DNA of 64,000 nt from Hesseltinella vesiculosa. Lineage: Eukaryota; Mucoromycota; Mucoromycetes; Mucorales; Cunninghamellaceae. The translations under genes were made by a program, and so were the position numbers. The DNA is taken from the NCBI GenBank assembly GCA_002104935.1, contig MCGT01000034.1:237781-301780 (forward strand). Direction: 5' to 3'. Below the pieces are notes generated by a model that was given only the letters and a program-made list of their open reading frames with translations, was not told the origin of the DNA and made no database searches. Below, one piece after another: positions 19,735-31,901 of this stretch (position 1 is the stretch's first letter; each line of letters starts with the position of its first letter).

Positions 19735-22157
19735 TCAGTGTTTCTTTTTTCTGGAAGATTTGGTGGGAGGGTCTAGTTTCACGATCTCGGCCAAGGTGCG
19801 TTCCTTGTTGGGCAGTTTGATTTCAATGGCAGGGTGGTCGGGCTTCTTGGAGGTGGACCAGCGTCTTCGACGAGACGGGTGATGATGAGCATGAGCATGA
19901 GGGGGATGTGAGGCGGGATCGGCAGAGAGAGGGACGGGCGGGCTGGATCGGGTGGACGTAGAGGAAGAGGTATGCATCGTCATGGAAGAAGAAATGGAGG
20001 GCCAGTCGGGAGGCGAGGATCGTCGAGGGGGAGCACAAGGCGAGGAGGGAGGCTGCCTGGCATGGTATCGAGCAAAAATAGTTTCGACGGATCGTGGTTC
20101 GACGGCAATCAATGCCGGCGGGTAGGGATATTGCTTAGTGGCGTTGTCATAGGCGGGCGGGTGGGCCATCATGGTGACATACAATGGTATGGGAGATATA
20201 GGTGGGAGATGGGTGGGCGTAGGGCTGGTGGGAAGGGCATGGGATGGAGGTGGTGACGTGGGCAGTGGGACGGATGGCGATGTCAGAGCCGCGGAGGCCG
20301 GTGGTGACAGAGATGGATGGTGGGGTGGGGTGAGAAAGGGCATGGCAGGTTGAGCGGCCGGAGGAAGTCTGGGCGAGGTGACGAGATGCATGGACGGTGA
20401 AGGCACAAGGAAGGCTGTGGGTGGCGACAGAGGGGATCGGGTACTGGTGCTCTTGCTGCCCAGCAGGGCTGTGGGCGTGGGCGATATCGGAGACGACAAG
20501 GAGGTTCGGAGGATCGGTGGGGGCAGAGCGGCGAGCAACGGCATGGGCGGCGGAGGGGATACCACTGAGGCTGACAGTGTCGGGGAGGCAAAGGGGGTGA
20601 CGCTGGAGGCATAGTAGGCGACGGCGTTGGGATCCTGCGCGGTGGCCGAGGTGGTTTTGCCATAGAGAGGGACATGGTAAGGTGTACAGATATCATACAA
20701 AGAAGCTCCTGCCTGCAGCATTTCCATGGCTCGGAGGCATTCGTTGCGAATGCCTTGGACCGAGTAAGCATCGGCAGAGTTGCCAAGGTTGCGGGTGACG
20801 TTGAAGGGTTCCTCAACGCACAGGCTCGTTTTGTTGCGGCCAATGTGCCAGCCTTTTTCTCGTTTGGTCATGTATCGTCCGTGGCGCACTGAGATCACTT
20901 GGTCGTCGTAGTCAAATTCAATGGCAAAGCGGCGGAAAAAGGCAAACAGCAGTCCACCGAGGCTTTCCCTGTTGGCTTCGCCAAATCCACGTAGTTTGTC
21001 GGCATCGTCACAGAACAGTTCATTTTCGTCGTCGCCTTTCAGTTGATGCAGGACAGGTAAGATGGGGGGTTGCCGCATTTGTAAAAAATGAATGATCATG
21101 CAGTTCCATGTGTAGGTCGACAGCGTGCCACCATTTGCTAAAATAAAACGAGGGAAAAAAAAAAAAAACCGCAATGAGTTTTGTATCACATTGCATGGTT
21201 TCCATTTTAAAAAAAGTACCTGCATCATTCAAGGCACGCTGTTTTGCCCAATATTTGATCATCATGGCCAAAGGACGGATGCGGGGATCGATGGCCACAT
21301 AGGTGCGGATCATCAAGGTATTTTGCAAGGCCAGGGTATTGTTCACGTTCATATCACAGGCCAGTTGGCTAACGGACGGGTGAGTACGGTTGATTTGACA
21401 TACAAGCACTTACTATTCTGGATCAAAAAGGCGAACAATGGGCACTTTGGCTCGAGGGATACAAACAACTTGTTGCATGCCACCTATAAAAAACGGGTGG
21501 AATAGAGTTAGAGCCCGTGCCTTCCCCTTGATTTTCCCCCCCGTCACTTGCATTTTCGAAATAATTTGGCCAGCACACGGACATTACGAAGACCATTCCA
21601 TTGTGTGGTGATACAGATATCCACATCCGATTGACTTGTGCCCAAATCATTCACGGAAGATCTAGTAATGATAATAAAAAGGTCAGTCTCCCACATGAAT
21701 GCCTTGCGTTGTCCTACCCAAACAGGTGCACTTTGATGTCCTTGTCGGGCCACTCAGTCGTCAGGATCCGTTGGATTTTATCTACAAACCCCATGCGTCG
21801 GTCGTAGCTTTCCTTGGTCGGCAACAGTTGCTAAGACAGACGAATGAGCGAGATTAGAAACCTTTTCGACCGACTGTTTTCAAGGAATACCTCGTAAAGC
21901 ATGAGCATGGTGGCACTAAGATGGTCTTCTTGATTAGGAGGTAAGGTTAATGGAATGGGCTGGTCCGAACCATGCTGCAGCAGGCTGTGTACAGGACAGT
22001 CAGTAGTGATGTCGTTGCCCGAGTCATCAGAATAATCGGACGAGCTGGTGGATTGCACGGACGAGGAGATGGTTTGTTCTATGATGTCTTTGTCTTTGAC
22101 TTGGACTAGAAAGGCTGAGGTCTCCATCCCTTCTGTCTCGGCTATGGATAAAGGCAT
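19735..22157 (-). CDS. Non-canonical poly(A)/poly(U) polymerase, Cid1 family
   Basis: Start MPLSIAETEGMETSAFLVQ at 22157; the frame continues upstream to 22454 only as poly-Phe-rich sequence. Introns near 21890-21836, 21721-21662, 21547-21487, 21417-21375 and 21222-21137 join in phase. Nucleotidyltransferase core: GSSVNDLGTSQSDVDICI, the G-S-x(n)-D-x-D signature with both metal-binding Asp, and a third Asp in CDMNVNNTLALQNT. The central domain has PRIRPLAMMIKYWAKQRALN and GGTLSTYTWNCMIIHFLQ, as in Cid1/Cid13. Then PAP-associated sequence (FFRRFAIEFDYDD, NVTRNLG). Residues beyond about 480 form a Pro/Ser-rich tail of about 260 residues, unusually long, ending basic (KSSRKKKH). The family adds A or U to RNA 3' ends; which one cannot be told by eye. 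Confidence 0.88.
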
Positions 22158-22548
22158 ATTGGCAATGACGGTGGAAATAAAAGCGGTGTGAGGCGAAGAG
22201 GGGGAGAAATGAAAACTTAGAACAGGATCAAACGTTGGGCGAAAAATGAAAAATACGGTGCTGGGGTAAAAAGGAATGAAAAAAAAAGGGGGGGAACGAG
22301 GAGAAGGGTGAAGGGTGAATGGGGAATGCGTTTTGAATGGGCAAGATTGAACAAGGAAGAAAAAAGAGTTTCTTCGTTGCGGCTCAAGAAAAAAAATAAT
22401 AAATAAAAAAAAAAAAAAAGGGCGGCAAAAGGCACGCGACAAGTCAACAGGCACGCTCAGCCAATCAGCGTCAGCTCTGCCTTTTCCTTCCTGTTTTGCC
22501 AGCCAAAACCTTTTTTTTGTTTTTTTTTTATTTAAACATTGACGTCCA
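22158..22548. promoter_or_regulatory. Divergent promoter region with CCAAT box
   Basis: Region of 391 bp between the Cid1-type gene (minus) and the NDP kinase gene (plus). A CCAATCA at 22461-22467 lies 82 bp before the NDP kinase ATG and could serve either gene. Dense A/T runs occupy 22377-22421 and 22510-22530. Confidence 0.4.
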
Positions 22549-23216
22549 ATGGCTCAAGCGATGCAACGACAATGGACGTTGGCATTACTAAAACCAGATA
22601 TATGTGCCAATGCTGCCATTATACCCAAGATCCAACAAGCCATGCAGCACCACCACCTTGACATTGTCCACTACCAAGATGTTCTGTGGTCTCTGGACGA
22701 TGCTGAACGATTCTATGCTGAGCACAAGGGAAAGTTCTTTTACCAGCGTCTCTGTGGTTATATGACAAGGTAAAATGGATTCACAGTGACTCGGCTAGCT
22801 CGTGCTCACATCTCACTTAGCGGCCCATTTCAGGCTTATGTCCTTTCTTCGCCCAATGCCATCAAGGATTGGCGTCAGCTAATTGGTCCCACCCATCCTG
22901 TTAGGTAAAAAGGCAAAAAGAAAAAAAAAAAAGTAGAGGAAAAGCTCATGAGTTACTTTTTCTGGTAATTGTTCAGGGCAAGAATCATGCAACCTACCAC
23001 GTTGCGAGCTTTATATGGTTTGACCGACACTCGCAATTCATTTCATGGGTCAGGTAAAAATATGCAGCTCTGTGCATGTCAATGCAGGAAAAAAGAAAAG
23101 AAGAAGAGTTGAAAGTGTGCTCAATCGCTGATTACTTTGTTTGGTTAGATTCCATTGCCAATGCACAACAAGAAATTCAATTTTTCTTTCCAAACCTGAA
23201 CTTGCACCACTTGTAA
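22549..23216 (+). CDS. Nucleoside diphosphate kinase, NME6 type
   Basis: Four exons with introns near 22771-22818, 22905-22977 and 23054-23147. The product is about 150 residues: WTLALLKPDICANAAIIPKI (family N-terminus), HKGKFFYQRLCGYMTSGPFQ, WRQLIGPTHPVRARI, then LRALYGLTDTRNSFHGSDS, where the His of N-x-x-HGSDS is the phosphorylated catalytic residue, and a C-terminus QQEIQFFFPNL. The FFYQRL and 'GPTHPVRARI' forms resemble human NME6 more than the abundant cytosolic NDK. The enzyme moves the gamma phosphate between NTPs and NDPs; NME6 relatives are mitochondrial. No clear presequence is visible. Confidence 0.9.
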
Positions 23217-23350
23217 AAATTTAAACCATTTTTCTTTTTTTTCATTCCCGCACTGCCCTTCTGGTGTCACCGTGCCCTCCCCCACATTATTAAAATGTGA
23301 AAGTTTCCAATTCTCTTCTTTTTTCTTCCTTATTTTTTTTCTGCTTCTTG

Positions 23351-26300
23351 ATGACCTCTACCGATGTGCTTATTGTGGGTGCAGGTAAACCTCGACTCTC
23401 TTCATGAGCCATCCCCTCACCTCTTAAGCTGCAGGACCCTCTGGCCTCTTTACTGCGCTGCTTCTGGTGCAAATGAAAATCTCGGTGCGCATCATTGGTA
23501 TAGACAGACGACGTTGTTGATGCTTTTCGCTCACCATTTTTCATTAGACAAGCGCAAGCGTGAAGCCTTACCCCATCCTCTCGATCACCATGGTGCTCCT
23601 CGCATGCGTGACGATGACAAGTTTGAGAAGCGACCTGACCAGTTCTACAACAACATCGTGCTCTTGTCGCCTCGATCGCTGCAATTGCTCGCTTTCTTGG
23701 GCCTGTTTGACCTCATCAAAGCCCGTGGTCGCCGTCACAGCAAGGTCCAGCTCTATACCTCCACCACTGTCACCTCCACCTCGATGGATTTCTCAGCCAT
23801 GGCCAACCTTGTTGACTCCTTTGGCGTCTGGGACAACAAAGCCACCGACTACAACTTTGCCATTTCCATCGAGAAGAAGCAACTGTGTGACATTCTCGAG
23901 GCGGCCTTGCAGAAACTGGATGTGCAGGTGGACTATGGCTCTGCCTTGGTCAGGAAATCAAGCCACCACGTTGGCTCGGACATGATCAACTGCGATGTGC
24001 AGACTTTTCAGCACGGCAGAACCTTGACTCAGACCTGGCGTTGTCTTTACCTCATCTCCACTGCTCGCAACTCCTCTCTTGTGCAACCGCCTCCCAGTAA
24101 ATCACAAGGCCTGCCAAAAGAAAGAAGACTGATTTTTTCCCCCATGTTTAGATGCGGCACCGATGTCATTAAACCGAAAAAAGCCCAAACCCAAAGCCCA
24201 CATGTATTCTCTGATGGCAAGAGCCAACACCAATTACCCTGAAGCCGAGGCTTTGTCTGTCATTTCTAAACCCGAAGGAAGCTTATATGTCTTAGGTAAC
24301 CTTGCCCAAAAAAAAAAGAGCCACAAAAAGAAGAAAGCGGCATCTTATGAAATACCCAGGATCGATGTTTGTGACACACTAACTCTTTTTTTTTTTTTTT
24401 TTTTCATTCATTAAATCCTTTAGTTCATGAATCTTATTTCTCCTTTGTATTGCAGCCCTCCAATGGGTCGGACAGTGCGCCAATGGATTTACTTGCTAGC
24501 CAGAAGCTGATCCAGCGCATCCTGCAGCCTTATTACATTGACTTTCTCGACACTTATGACTTCAGCTATTCGCAAGGTGCCGCCAGCAACGCTGATCAGC
24601 AACAAATCATGCTGGACTCGCGCTACTTTTTGCTGGGCAGCGCTTCGCAGCAAACCTTCCCACCCGGCTGGCTGGTCACCGACCTGGGCTTGGAACAGGC
24701 CATGAATCTCGGCTGGAAACTTCACCTGCACCTACAAAAACGCTCCACGCCTCACCTGCTCAACACGTATCAATCCGAAACCAGACTACGACGCAAGGAA
24801 ACGGTTGCGGCCATGCAACTCCTCCCACGTGTGCACCGGCTCATGAAGGCCTGTCATCACGAAGATGCCAGCGCCCTGATCCAAGAACACCGGTCCTGCT
24901 TCACCGGCGGCATCCTGCTGGAAGACAACATTCTGAACTGGAACTGCCCACGGTCCATCGAGGTCCGCCGCGGCGCCGTCGGCACTCTGGCTCCCAATGC
25001 CCGCCTTAAGCCTTATCAACTCCAGCAGCTCGCCATCAAAGTCAGCAATGCCCAGACACGCCAGCACCTGGCCAAGAAAAAACACAGCCTGTCGGTCAAC
25101 AGCCTGTCGTCCAACGAAGACGATCCGCCTACGTCGCCTGGCAAACTCAAGTTCTTCCGCCAGCTGCTACCCTTTAAGAAGTCCCTCCAGCAAAAGAAGT
25201 CTTCGCCAGCCCTGAACCCCAGCACCACCCTGTCCTTCAACCTGCCGCCCCCCACCACCCTGTCCATCCCTCCCAATCCCTCAGACAAGTGGCGCCATAT
25301 CAAAGCCAACCATTACTTCTTGTGGGACGAGCTGGCCTCGCACGGACCGCGCCACCCCGACCGATCCTTCTCCACCTTCACCATCCTTGTCCTCTGTGGC
25401 TCGTTGGCCGACCCGACCAGCATCAAGGCGCTCCAACGGTTCCGCCGCCATCTCGATCAGGCCAACTCGTTCCTTCGCCAGTTTGAATATGCCAAACGCC
25501 TGCCGCTGCAGCCTCGCCGGTCGGTGTCCACGCCCCAGCCGTCTCACCCGACCTCCTCTTCTTCGCCTTCCACCTCCTCGTCCACCTCGTCTTTGGCTTC
25601 CACCCCCGTCCATCCTCTGGCCGATCCTTATAAGTCTTTGGCCGGCGGCCTGCCGTCGCCCAACCCGACCCTCCGTTCCTCCTCCGGCTTTTCCTCGAGC
25701 AGCATGCACAACTATGATTTTTTGCAGTCGCCGCCACCGACCCCTGGCCCGCGCTCCTCTTCCGACCATCTTCGAGGCTCCAATGCTACCCACTACTCTG
25801 CCCGCTCATCATCGATCTCCTCCATCACCAACGCCTCCTCACCTTACCAACGTTCCTCCTCCACCTCTTCCTACTCATCGTCGCCTTACCAGCGTTCGTC
25901 TTCCACTTCTTCCGCCGTCGGCCTTCCTCCTCCTTCGTCGCCTCCTCCCACCCATGCCCCTCCTCCCATCCCAGTCCAGAACCCCAGCCGCCATCCTGCC
26001 AAACCAGCGTCACCGCATGATTCGCCCTTGTTCTTCTTCACCTATCTGACCACGTCCCCCAAACCAGTGTGTTCCAGCTTCTTGGCCGAGCAAGCTCCGG
26101 CCACGCTGGACCAGCTGTTCCCTTTTGGCTTGGACCGTGTGTTTTTGGACCATGACCAGCAATCCCATCAATTGTATTGTGACGAGGACCTGCAGGCACC
26201 GCTGGCGGTGGTTATCCGGCCCGATGGCTACATTGGTGCCAAGTTCAGTCTCTTGGATGACAAGCAGCTGTTCCAAATGAACCGTTACTTTGATGGCTTT

Positions 26301-26363
26301 CTTTTGCCAAACGTGGACATGCACTCCGCTGCTGCGATGGTTGCCAATGATTTTATTTTTTAA
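23351..26363 (+). CDS. Degenerate phenol-2-monooxygenase-like flavoprotein
   Basis: Exon 1 gives MTSTDVLIVGAG, joined across an intron to PSGLFTALLLVQMKISVRII, so the N-terminal dinucleotide-binding GxGxxG is present. Further introns lie near 23505-23550, 24091-24151 and 24297-24422. The middle follows the class A monooxygenase outline (FYNNIVLLSPRSLQLLAFLG, AISIEKKQLCDILEAALQ), but the usual DG motif (GxDGxxS) is replaced by CLYLISTARNSSLVQ, and the GD motif (GDAAH) by YFLLGSASQQTFPPG before MNLGWKLHLHLQ. The C-terminal thioredoxin-like domain (STFTILVLCGSL ... VIRPDGYIGAKFS ... YFDGFLLP) is split by about 190 residues rich in Ser/Pro with the repeat SPYQRSSSTSS. All frames are open, so it is expressed or only recently lost. 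It may bind flavin poorly or not at all. Confidence 0.75.
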
Positions 26364-26582
26364 GTTCCTTCAGATCATCGTGTCACTCTCATCATCCCTC
26401 TTTTTTTAAAATAAAAAAATATTCCATTTTGCATTTCTTGATTGAAAACTTTGTCCGTTTTTGATTTTTTTTAGAAATGAAAAAAATGAATGCATGGGCG
26501 AATGGTTTACTTCTTTTTTTTGAAGATTCTATGAAAGGCTGGGCAGCAAAAAAAAAAAAAAAAAAAACAAAACCAGAGATGT
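26364..26582. other. Convergent 3' flanks
   Basis: Short spacer between convergent genes. AATAAA-like AAATAAAAAAAT near 26408 fits a poly(A) signal for the plus-strand gene. A run of 18 A at 26550-26567. Confidence 0.4.
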
Positions 26583-27023
26583 TTAGGCCAAGGAAAACGT
26601 CTCAGCTTCAGCGTCGGCAGGGGCAAAGTCGACACGAGAGCGCTGTAATAGCACGGAGTTGGACTTGACTTCCAACTAATTCAGCGGAGAAAGAAAAAAA
26701 AGGTTGAGTACCACCGTTTCATGTTAAAAAAAAAAGAGCCCTGTCCCCCAAATTTACCTTGTGTACCAATTTAAGAAGCTTGTTATTGCCTTTGACATTG
26801 TTGGATTTTTTAATAAAGCGTTTGACCTATGAATAAAACGTTAGTTTTTTCCAAATGGAGACTCGCACGGGGCAACCCAAAAACATGAGGAATCTGCCAC
26901 TTACAGCAACAATCACTGGAATCGCCATTTCTGGGAAGGACAGTTCGTGGTAAAAGGGTTGCATACACAAATCCAATGTTTCGACAATTTGATCAATGAT
27001 GCCATCCTATTTTCGACAATGAG

Positions 27024-27054
<31 letters not shown>

Positions 27055-29368
27055 AGAGAACCGTGAGATTTTCCAATCGGACGATTCTTTTTTTACCTGA
27101 TAGACGCGGCCATGCAAATGTGATTTGGGCGTGCGGAGAGTGACGTCCCAGTCCAAAGCCTTGACCGTCGAGGGTTTGGCCTTGTTGAGCAACTCAGCAC
27201 TGTTCAGCACATCCAACAGATAAGGCACCAACGTAATAAACACCTTGGATGCCTTGCTCAAAGAGGCAAGCGACTTTAAAATATGGAATCGTAATGGGTA
27301 GTATTGCGCCGTAGGAATCAGACTAGATGACAACGGGGTCAGTTCTTTGCACGGACATCGATTTTTTTTTTTACCGGATAGCGCCAAGGGCGACTTGCGA
27401 CAGGGGGTAGATCAGAGATGTCAAAGGGGATTCATCTTCGCCTTGGGTAGGTTGACAGTAGGTGGCGAGCACATTGGCCCAGAAGTCAATGCAATGAACA
27501 TATTGCCAGTTATACACCGCCTTGTAAGTTTCCTATCATCACAGGTGAGTGTTGGGTCTTTCTTTTTCATTGTCCGCGGTTACCTCGGATCGGGTTTGCA
27601 TGGCACCGCGCAAATGGACGGCCAATTGACGGATATAGACAAAGGCTTGTTGGTAGCTGGTGACCTGATCCAGGCCATAGAGATCGACGGCCAAGTTACG
27701 CATCAAGTTGATGGAGGGAAGCGTGTGGGCATTGGTGTTTTTGCAGGTGCGGACAAATTCCAGGTACAGATGTTTCAGGCACAGGTCCAACATGGGTTCG
27801 TCCTTGTCGCCACGTTTGGTATGATGAGACGCCGAGGCAAGGGACCGGATGGCTAAGAAGCTTTGAATGCGCACATTGTCCGAGGAACCCATATTGGAAT
27901 ACATATGCAGCAACACCTAAGAAAGAGGAATGAGTTGTCGACCTCTATGGCTCCTGGGCCGGGCTCTACCTTTAAGTAATCTTTTGGTAGCCGATCGAAA
28001 CAAGCCCAGTAGGCTGTGCATTTTTCGGCTTCTTGAACCGTCAGGTACTGCATGCTGACATCGGTCAGGGAGCGCAGCAAGTACAGCAAGTTGTTCAGAT
28101 AGGTCTTGATGGTGGATTGCAAATGCGTCCACTGCTTGGCTTTACGTGGTGATGAGGGGTTGGATTTGAGCAGGTGATGGTCAAACACGATGGGGGCAAA
28201 ATGCATGGTGGATGTCAGGACCTTGTTGAATACTATGAGAGATGCAAAAAAGGAAGGTGAGCCCAGACATGTGTTGCATGTTTCTCTTTACCGGCAGGGT
28301 CAACGATCTTGTAGATAAACGTGTTCTTTTCTCGTTCTTCTTCATCGTTCATCTTGGTGGCGGTCTTGAAGGCGGCCATCAGGCGGCGCCAGGATTTGAT
28401 ATCGGCTTTCTTTTCGATCTGCTGCACCCAGCTGTCCAGCATGGCCATGGTGACAGTGGTCAATTCGCCTTCGTCGAACATGCCATCGTCCTGGTCGTCC
28501 TGGTCATCGTTGGCTTGGTCGTCCGAGTCGTCCTGGGCATCGCTGCCGGCTTCTTCCTCTTCTTCCTCTTCTTCAGACATGTCAAAGTTCAGTAGCTCAG
28601 CATCTTCCTTTTGCAGGTACTGGTAGAATTCCGGGTCGCGTTTCTTGAGCTCCTCCATGTCTTTTTTGTGGCGTACGGCGTCCTTTTTGAGTTTGGTCTT
28701 GGTGTCGTCCTCGTCCTCATCCGAGGCTTCCAACACGTCGTCGTCTTGTTGTTCATCTTGGTCTTCGTCGTCGTCGTCGTCTTCTTCTTCTTCTTCTTCT
28801 TCTTCCTCATCTTGGTCGTCACTGTCATTGTCCATGACATCGTCCATGACCAAATCGTCACTTTCAGCGTCCATGGCGTTGTCAGCTTCGTCGTCGGAAT
28901 CGGCTGGGGCGGCAGGCGTCACCAAAAAGTCGTCGTCATCGCTGTCCGAGCCAACCTCGACCTGATCCATGTTTTCCAAGGCCTCGTCCACCTGATTATC
29001 ATTGGCAAATCCACCGGCGAAAAAGTCATCGACCGACATGGATCTAAAAAAAAAGAAAGAGTGATCAGTTTTTTTTTTTTTTTTTCGCTAGACGTCAGGG
29101 CCAGCCTGTGCTGTTTTGCCATTGGCTTTACGATCCCATGATTGCTGTCTGGTGCCACTTACTTTTTTTTACCAGGTTTTTGCTTGACCTCTTTGGTGAT
29201 TTTGGCAGGCTTGTCTTTCACTATGCAAAAAAAAAGTCGAGGTTATCGGCTGCTCGATGCAGGATGACCACGTTTATGAATTATACCTTGTTTGGGGGAC
29301 TTGGTCCTGTTCTGGCTGCGTTTCTTTGAACCGCCTCGTTTAGCGTTTGCTTTGCTGGATTTGCCCAT
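26583..29368 (-). CDS. NOC2: Nucleolar complex protein 2 (60S ribosome biogenesis)
   Basis: Start [19 protein letters not shown] at 29368, a basic nucleolar-type N-terminus. It is joined through a small exon ([19 protein letters not shown]) to [14 protein letters not shown]. Residues about 60-200 are an extreme Asp/Glu tract. The Noc2 core then runs through [88 protein letters not shown] and [20 protein letters not shown], ending EAETFSLA. Introns (about seven) carry long A runs on the plus strand, the largest near 27020-27050. Noc2 pairs with Noc1 and Noc3 to move pre-60S particles from nucleolus to nucleoplasm. It is divergently placed 202 bp from the RKM4-like gene. Confidence 0.93.
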
Positions 29369-29570
29369 GGTGAAAGAATGAAACGAATGAGAAGGAAGCA
29401 GGAAAAAAAAAAAAAAAAAAAAAAGCAGCTGCTTCAAAGAAGCGATCAAAAAGCCACAGGTTTGAGCGGACTTTCTTCTCTTCTGGAGGGAAAAAAAAAA
29501 AAAAAAAAAAAAAGAGGCACTGCGCCCTCTCTCTCTTTCCTTCCTTTTTCTTCGTCTGGAAAGCATCACA
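29369..29570. promoter_or_regulatory. Short divergent promoter of NOC2 and RKM4-like genes
   Basis: Only 202 bp separate the two start codons. It holds two plus-strand A runs of about 20 (29401-29424 and 29489-29513), separated by about 64 bp, and a CT-rich tract before the RKM4-like ATG. Poly(dA:dT) tracts exclude nucleosomes and are typical of ribosome-biogenesis promoters in fungi. No TATA box is visible. Confidence 0.55.
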
Positions 29571-31400
29571 ATGGGATCGTTTGACGAGCTGAGTCAAGTG
29601 TTTTGGCAATGGCTGGTGGACAACAAGGTGGCATTGTCGGATGGCATTGCATTCAAAGATTATCGCAATGAACATGCCGGTCGGGGCGTGGTGGCGACCC
29701 GCAACATCGAGGTAGACAAGCAAAGCGACAGCTCACGGCCTGCAATGCTAATGAGCCTTTCTTGTTGCTACTCAGGAAGGTGAGATGCTGTTTACATTGC
29801 CACGATCGGCGCTGTTCTCGACCATGACGGCGGCGCTGGTCAAGAAAGACGGTATGGCGGACGTGCTGGAGGGCCTGACGGGCTGGTCGCCGTTGATTCT
29901 GTGCATGATGTATGAACTGGACCGGCCAGACTCGCAGTGGAAACCTTATTTTGGTAATCAGAAAAGACAACATCAAAAAAGGCGCCAGGGGCTCATGTTC
30001 TCTTGGCAGATGTTCTTCCTCGCACGTTCTCGACCCCGATGTTTTGGCCCGATTTGACCGCGCTGAAAGGAACGGGCGTGCTGGACAAGATTGGCAAGGA
30101 AGAGGCCGATCAATGTTATGACGACCAGATCTTGCCGATTCTCAAGGTGCAAGGTTTTTTTTTTTTTTTTTCTGACGTGACACACTCACCTTTTTTTTTT
30201 CGGCATCTGATCTGATCTAGGCGCACCCTGACTTGTTCGATCTTCAAGTCCACACCAAGGACCTTTTTCATATCTGCGGATCTTTGATCATGTCGTACAG
30301 TTTCCATGACGAATACAAGGACGAACAGGCCAGCCAACAAAACGACGACGCGTCGGACGAAGAAGAAGAAGAAGAAGAAGATGAAGGATTGCTGGCGATG
30401 GTACCGATGGCCGACATGCTGAATCACAAGACAGGCTTCAACAACGCCCGCCTGTTCCATGAACCCGAGGGCCTGGTGATGAAGGCGATCAAGGCGATTG
30501 CTACAGGCGAGCAAGTGTACAACACGTACGGAGACTTGTGCAACGCGGATCTCTTACGCAAATACGGCTTCACCGATGACAACAATCCCTTTGACCTGTG
30601 TGAAATCGATGGGCGCGATATCGTGGCTCTTGCCACGCCCGAGGATCAAGATGAAACCGTCAAGGAAGAAAAGGTAAGGAGCAGCAGCGATCATGGGATG
30701 TAGCCGACCCTTTATTTTTTCCGCAGCTCAACTATCTCATGGACGAAGGCGTGATGGATGAGTAAGTTTTTTATTTGCTAAAGAGCAAATGTGGGGGAGG
30801 AGCTGCATGCATGGGCTTTTTTACTTATCCGGTGCATTTTTTTTTTAGCTGCTTTGTGATTGATGGAGATCATGAGATTCCTCCTGAAATGATTGCCTCA
30901 GGTAAATAGGTGTTTTGTTTGCCAGATGAGGTGATTGACCTTATTGAAACAAACAAAAAAAAACCAGTGATCGTGTTTGCCAGTCCGGTGGAAACATTCA
31001 AGAAATGGGAACAAAAAGGAAAAGTACCCTCACCCAAGTTGACTTTGGCCGTGCAAGAAATCCTGTTGAAAATTCTGGAAGGTCGATTAAAAAAATATGA
31101 CTGCAGTCTTCAGGTAAAAAGGCAACAAGGGCGCAAAAAAAGTAGGGGGGACCTGATGAACCCCTTTTTTTCTCCCAAAATGAAAAAAAGATGGACCAAA
31201 AGGAGAATGACGCTCTTTTGTAGGATGACCTCGATCGAGGGATGACGTTCAAGGATGAAAATGAGAAAAATGCATTCCGTATTCGGCTCGGTGAAAAGAA
31301 GATCTTAGAAACAACCATCACCAAATTACGTCAAGACATGCCAACCAAGCGCTCGTCTTCCCCTTTGGCTGGCTCGGTCGAAAAGAAACAAAGGAAATGA
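29571..31400 (+). CDS. RKM4: SET-domain ribosomal lysine methyltransferase, Rkm4/SETD6 type
   Basis: Start MGSFDELSQVFWQWLVDNKV. Introns near 29712-29775, 29954-30008, 30147-30219, 30675-30725, 30762-30848, 30901-30921, 31115-31221 (several approximate) join exons of about 430 residues. SET features in order: HAGRGVVATRNIEEGEMLFT (N-terminal SET strand), WSPLILCMMYELDRPDSQWK, VPMADMLNHKTGFNNARLF (the conserved D-x-x-NH cofactor/substrate motif) and GEQVYNTYGDLCNADLLRKYGF (the pseudoknot Tyr). A Rubisco-LSMT-like substrate-binding part follows. An Asp/Glu tract ([11 protein letters not shown]) sits inside the SET insert. Yeast Rkm4 monomethylates ribosomal protein Rpl42. The C-terminus KKQRK is basic. 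Confidence 0.9.
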
Positions 31401-31901
31401 AAAAAAACCCCGATTTTTTCTTTTTTTTTTTAGCCCCAACCTGCACCCCCCCCCCAATCATCTCTTCTTATTTACATCTTCAACAAACAAAAAAACATAA
31501 ACAAAAACAAAAAAAAGGAGTACAAGGATGTGGAGCCACGACCAAAAGGGATTAGGGGAGAAGAAAACGAGGCACACAAAAAAACAAGGCGTTCCAAGGG
31601 GTTTTTCGGCCAATTGCGATTTTTCATTTCCACATTGAGAAAAATTAGGCCAAATATGGGCAAAAGAGTAAGAAAAAGGCGTATTAAACATCTTTTCTCA
31701 TACCTGACCTTTCAACTTTAAAAATATTTTTTTTTGTATTTTTTTGTTGAAAAAAGGAAATATTATCTCTTCTTTCTTCTTTATCTCCCTGTACTTTTAC
31801 ACCTTTTTTTTTTTTTTCTTGCTATTGTTCATAGCTTCTTTTGATAAGAACCCCAGGCCTCTTTTGTACTTTTAACGATCACCATCCTACTTCCTATCAA
31901 C
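31401..31901. other. Intergenic spacer
   Basis: 3' flank of the RKM4-like gene and promoter of the cyclin gene. Contains C9 at 31447 and T runs near 31808-31819. No gene seen. Confidence 0.4.

Noticed and set aside
20171..20620. Plus-strand Gly/Trp-rich frames opposite the Cid1-type gene
   Set aside because: Shadows of the Pro/Ser-rich C-terminal tail coded on the minus strand.
22158..22454. N-terminal extension of the Cid1-type protein to 22454
   Set aside because: Extension is Phe/Ser/Pro low complexity from T- and C-rich promoter DNA; the ATG at 22157 is the better start.
28645..28965. Long plus-strand frame with poly-Ser/poly-Val opposite NOC2
   Set aside because: It is the antisense shadow of the Asp/Glu codon tract in NOC2; codon repeats GAC/GAA read in reverse give Ser or Val runs.
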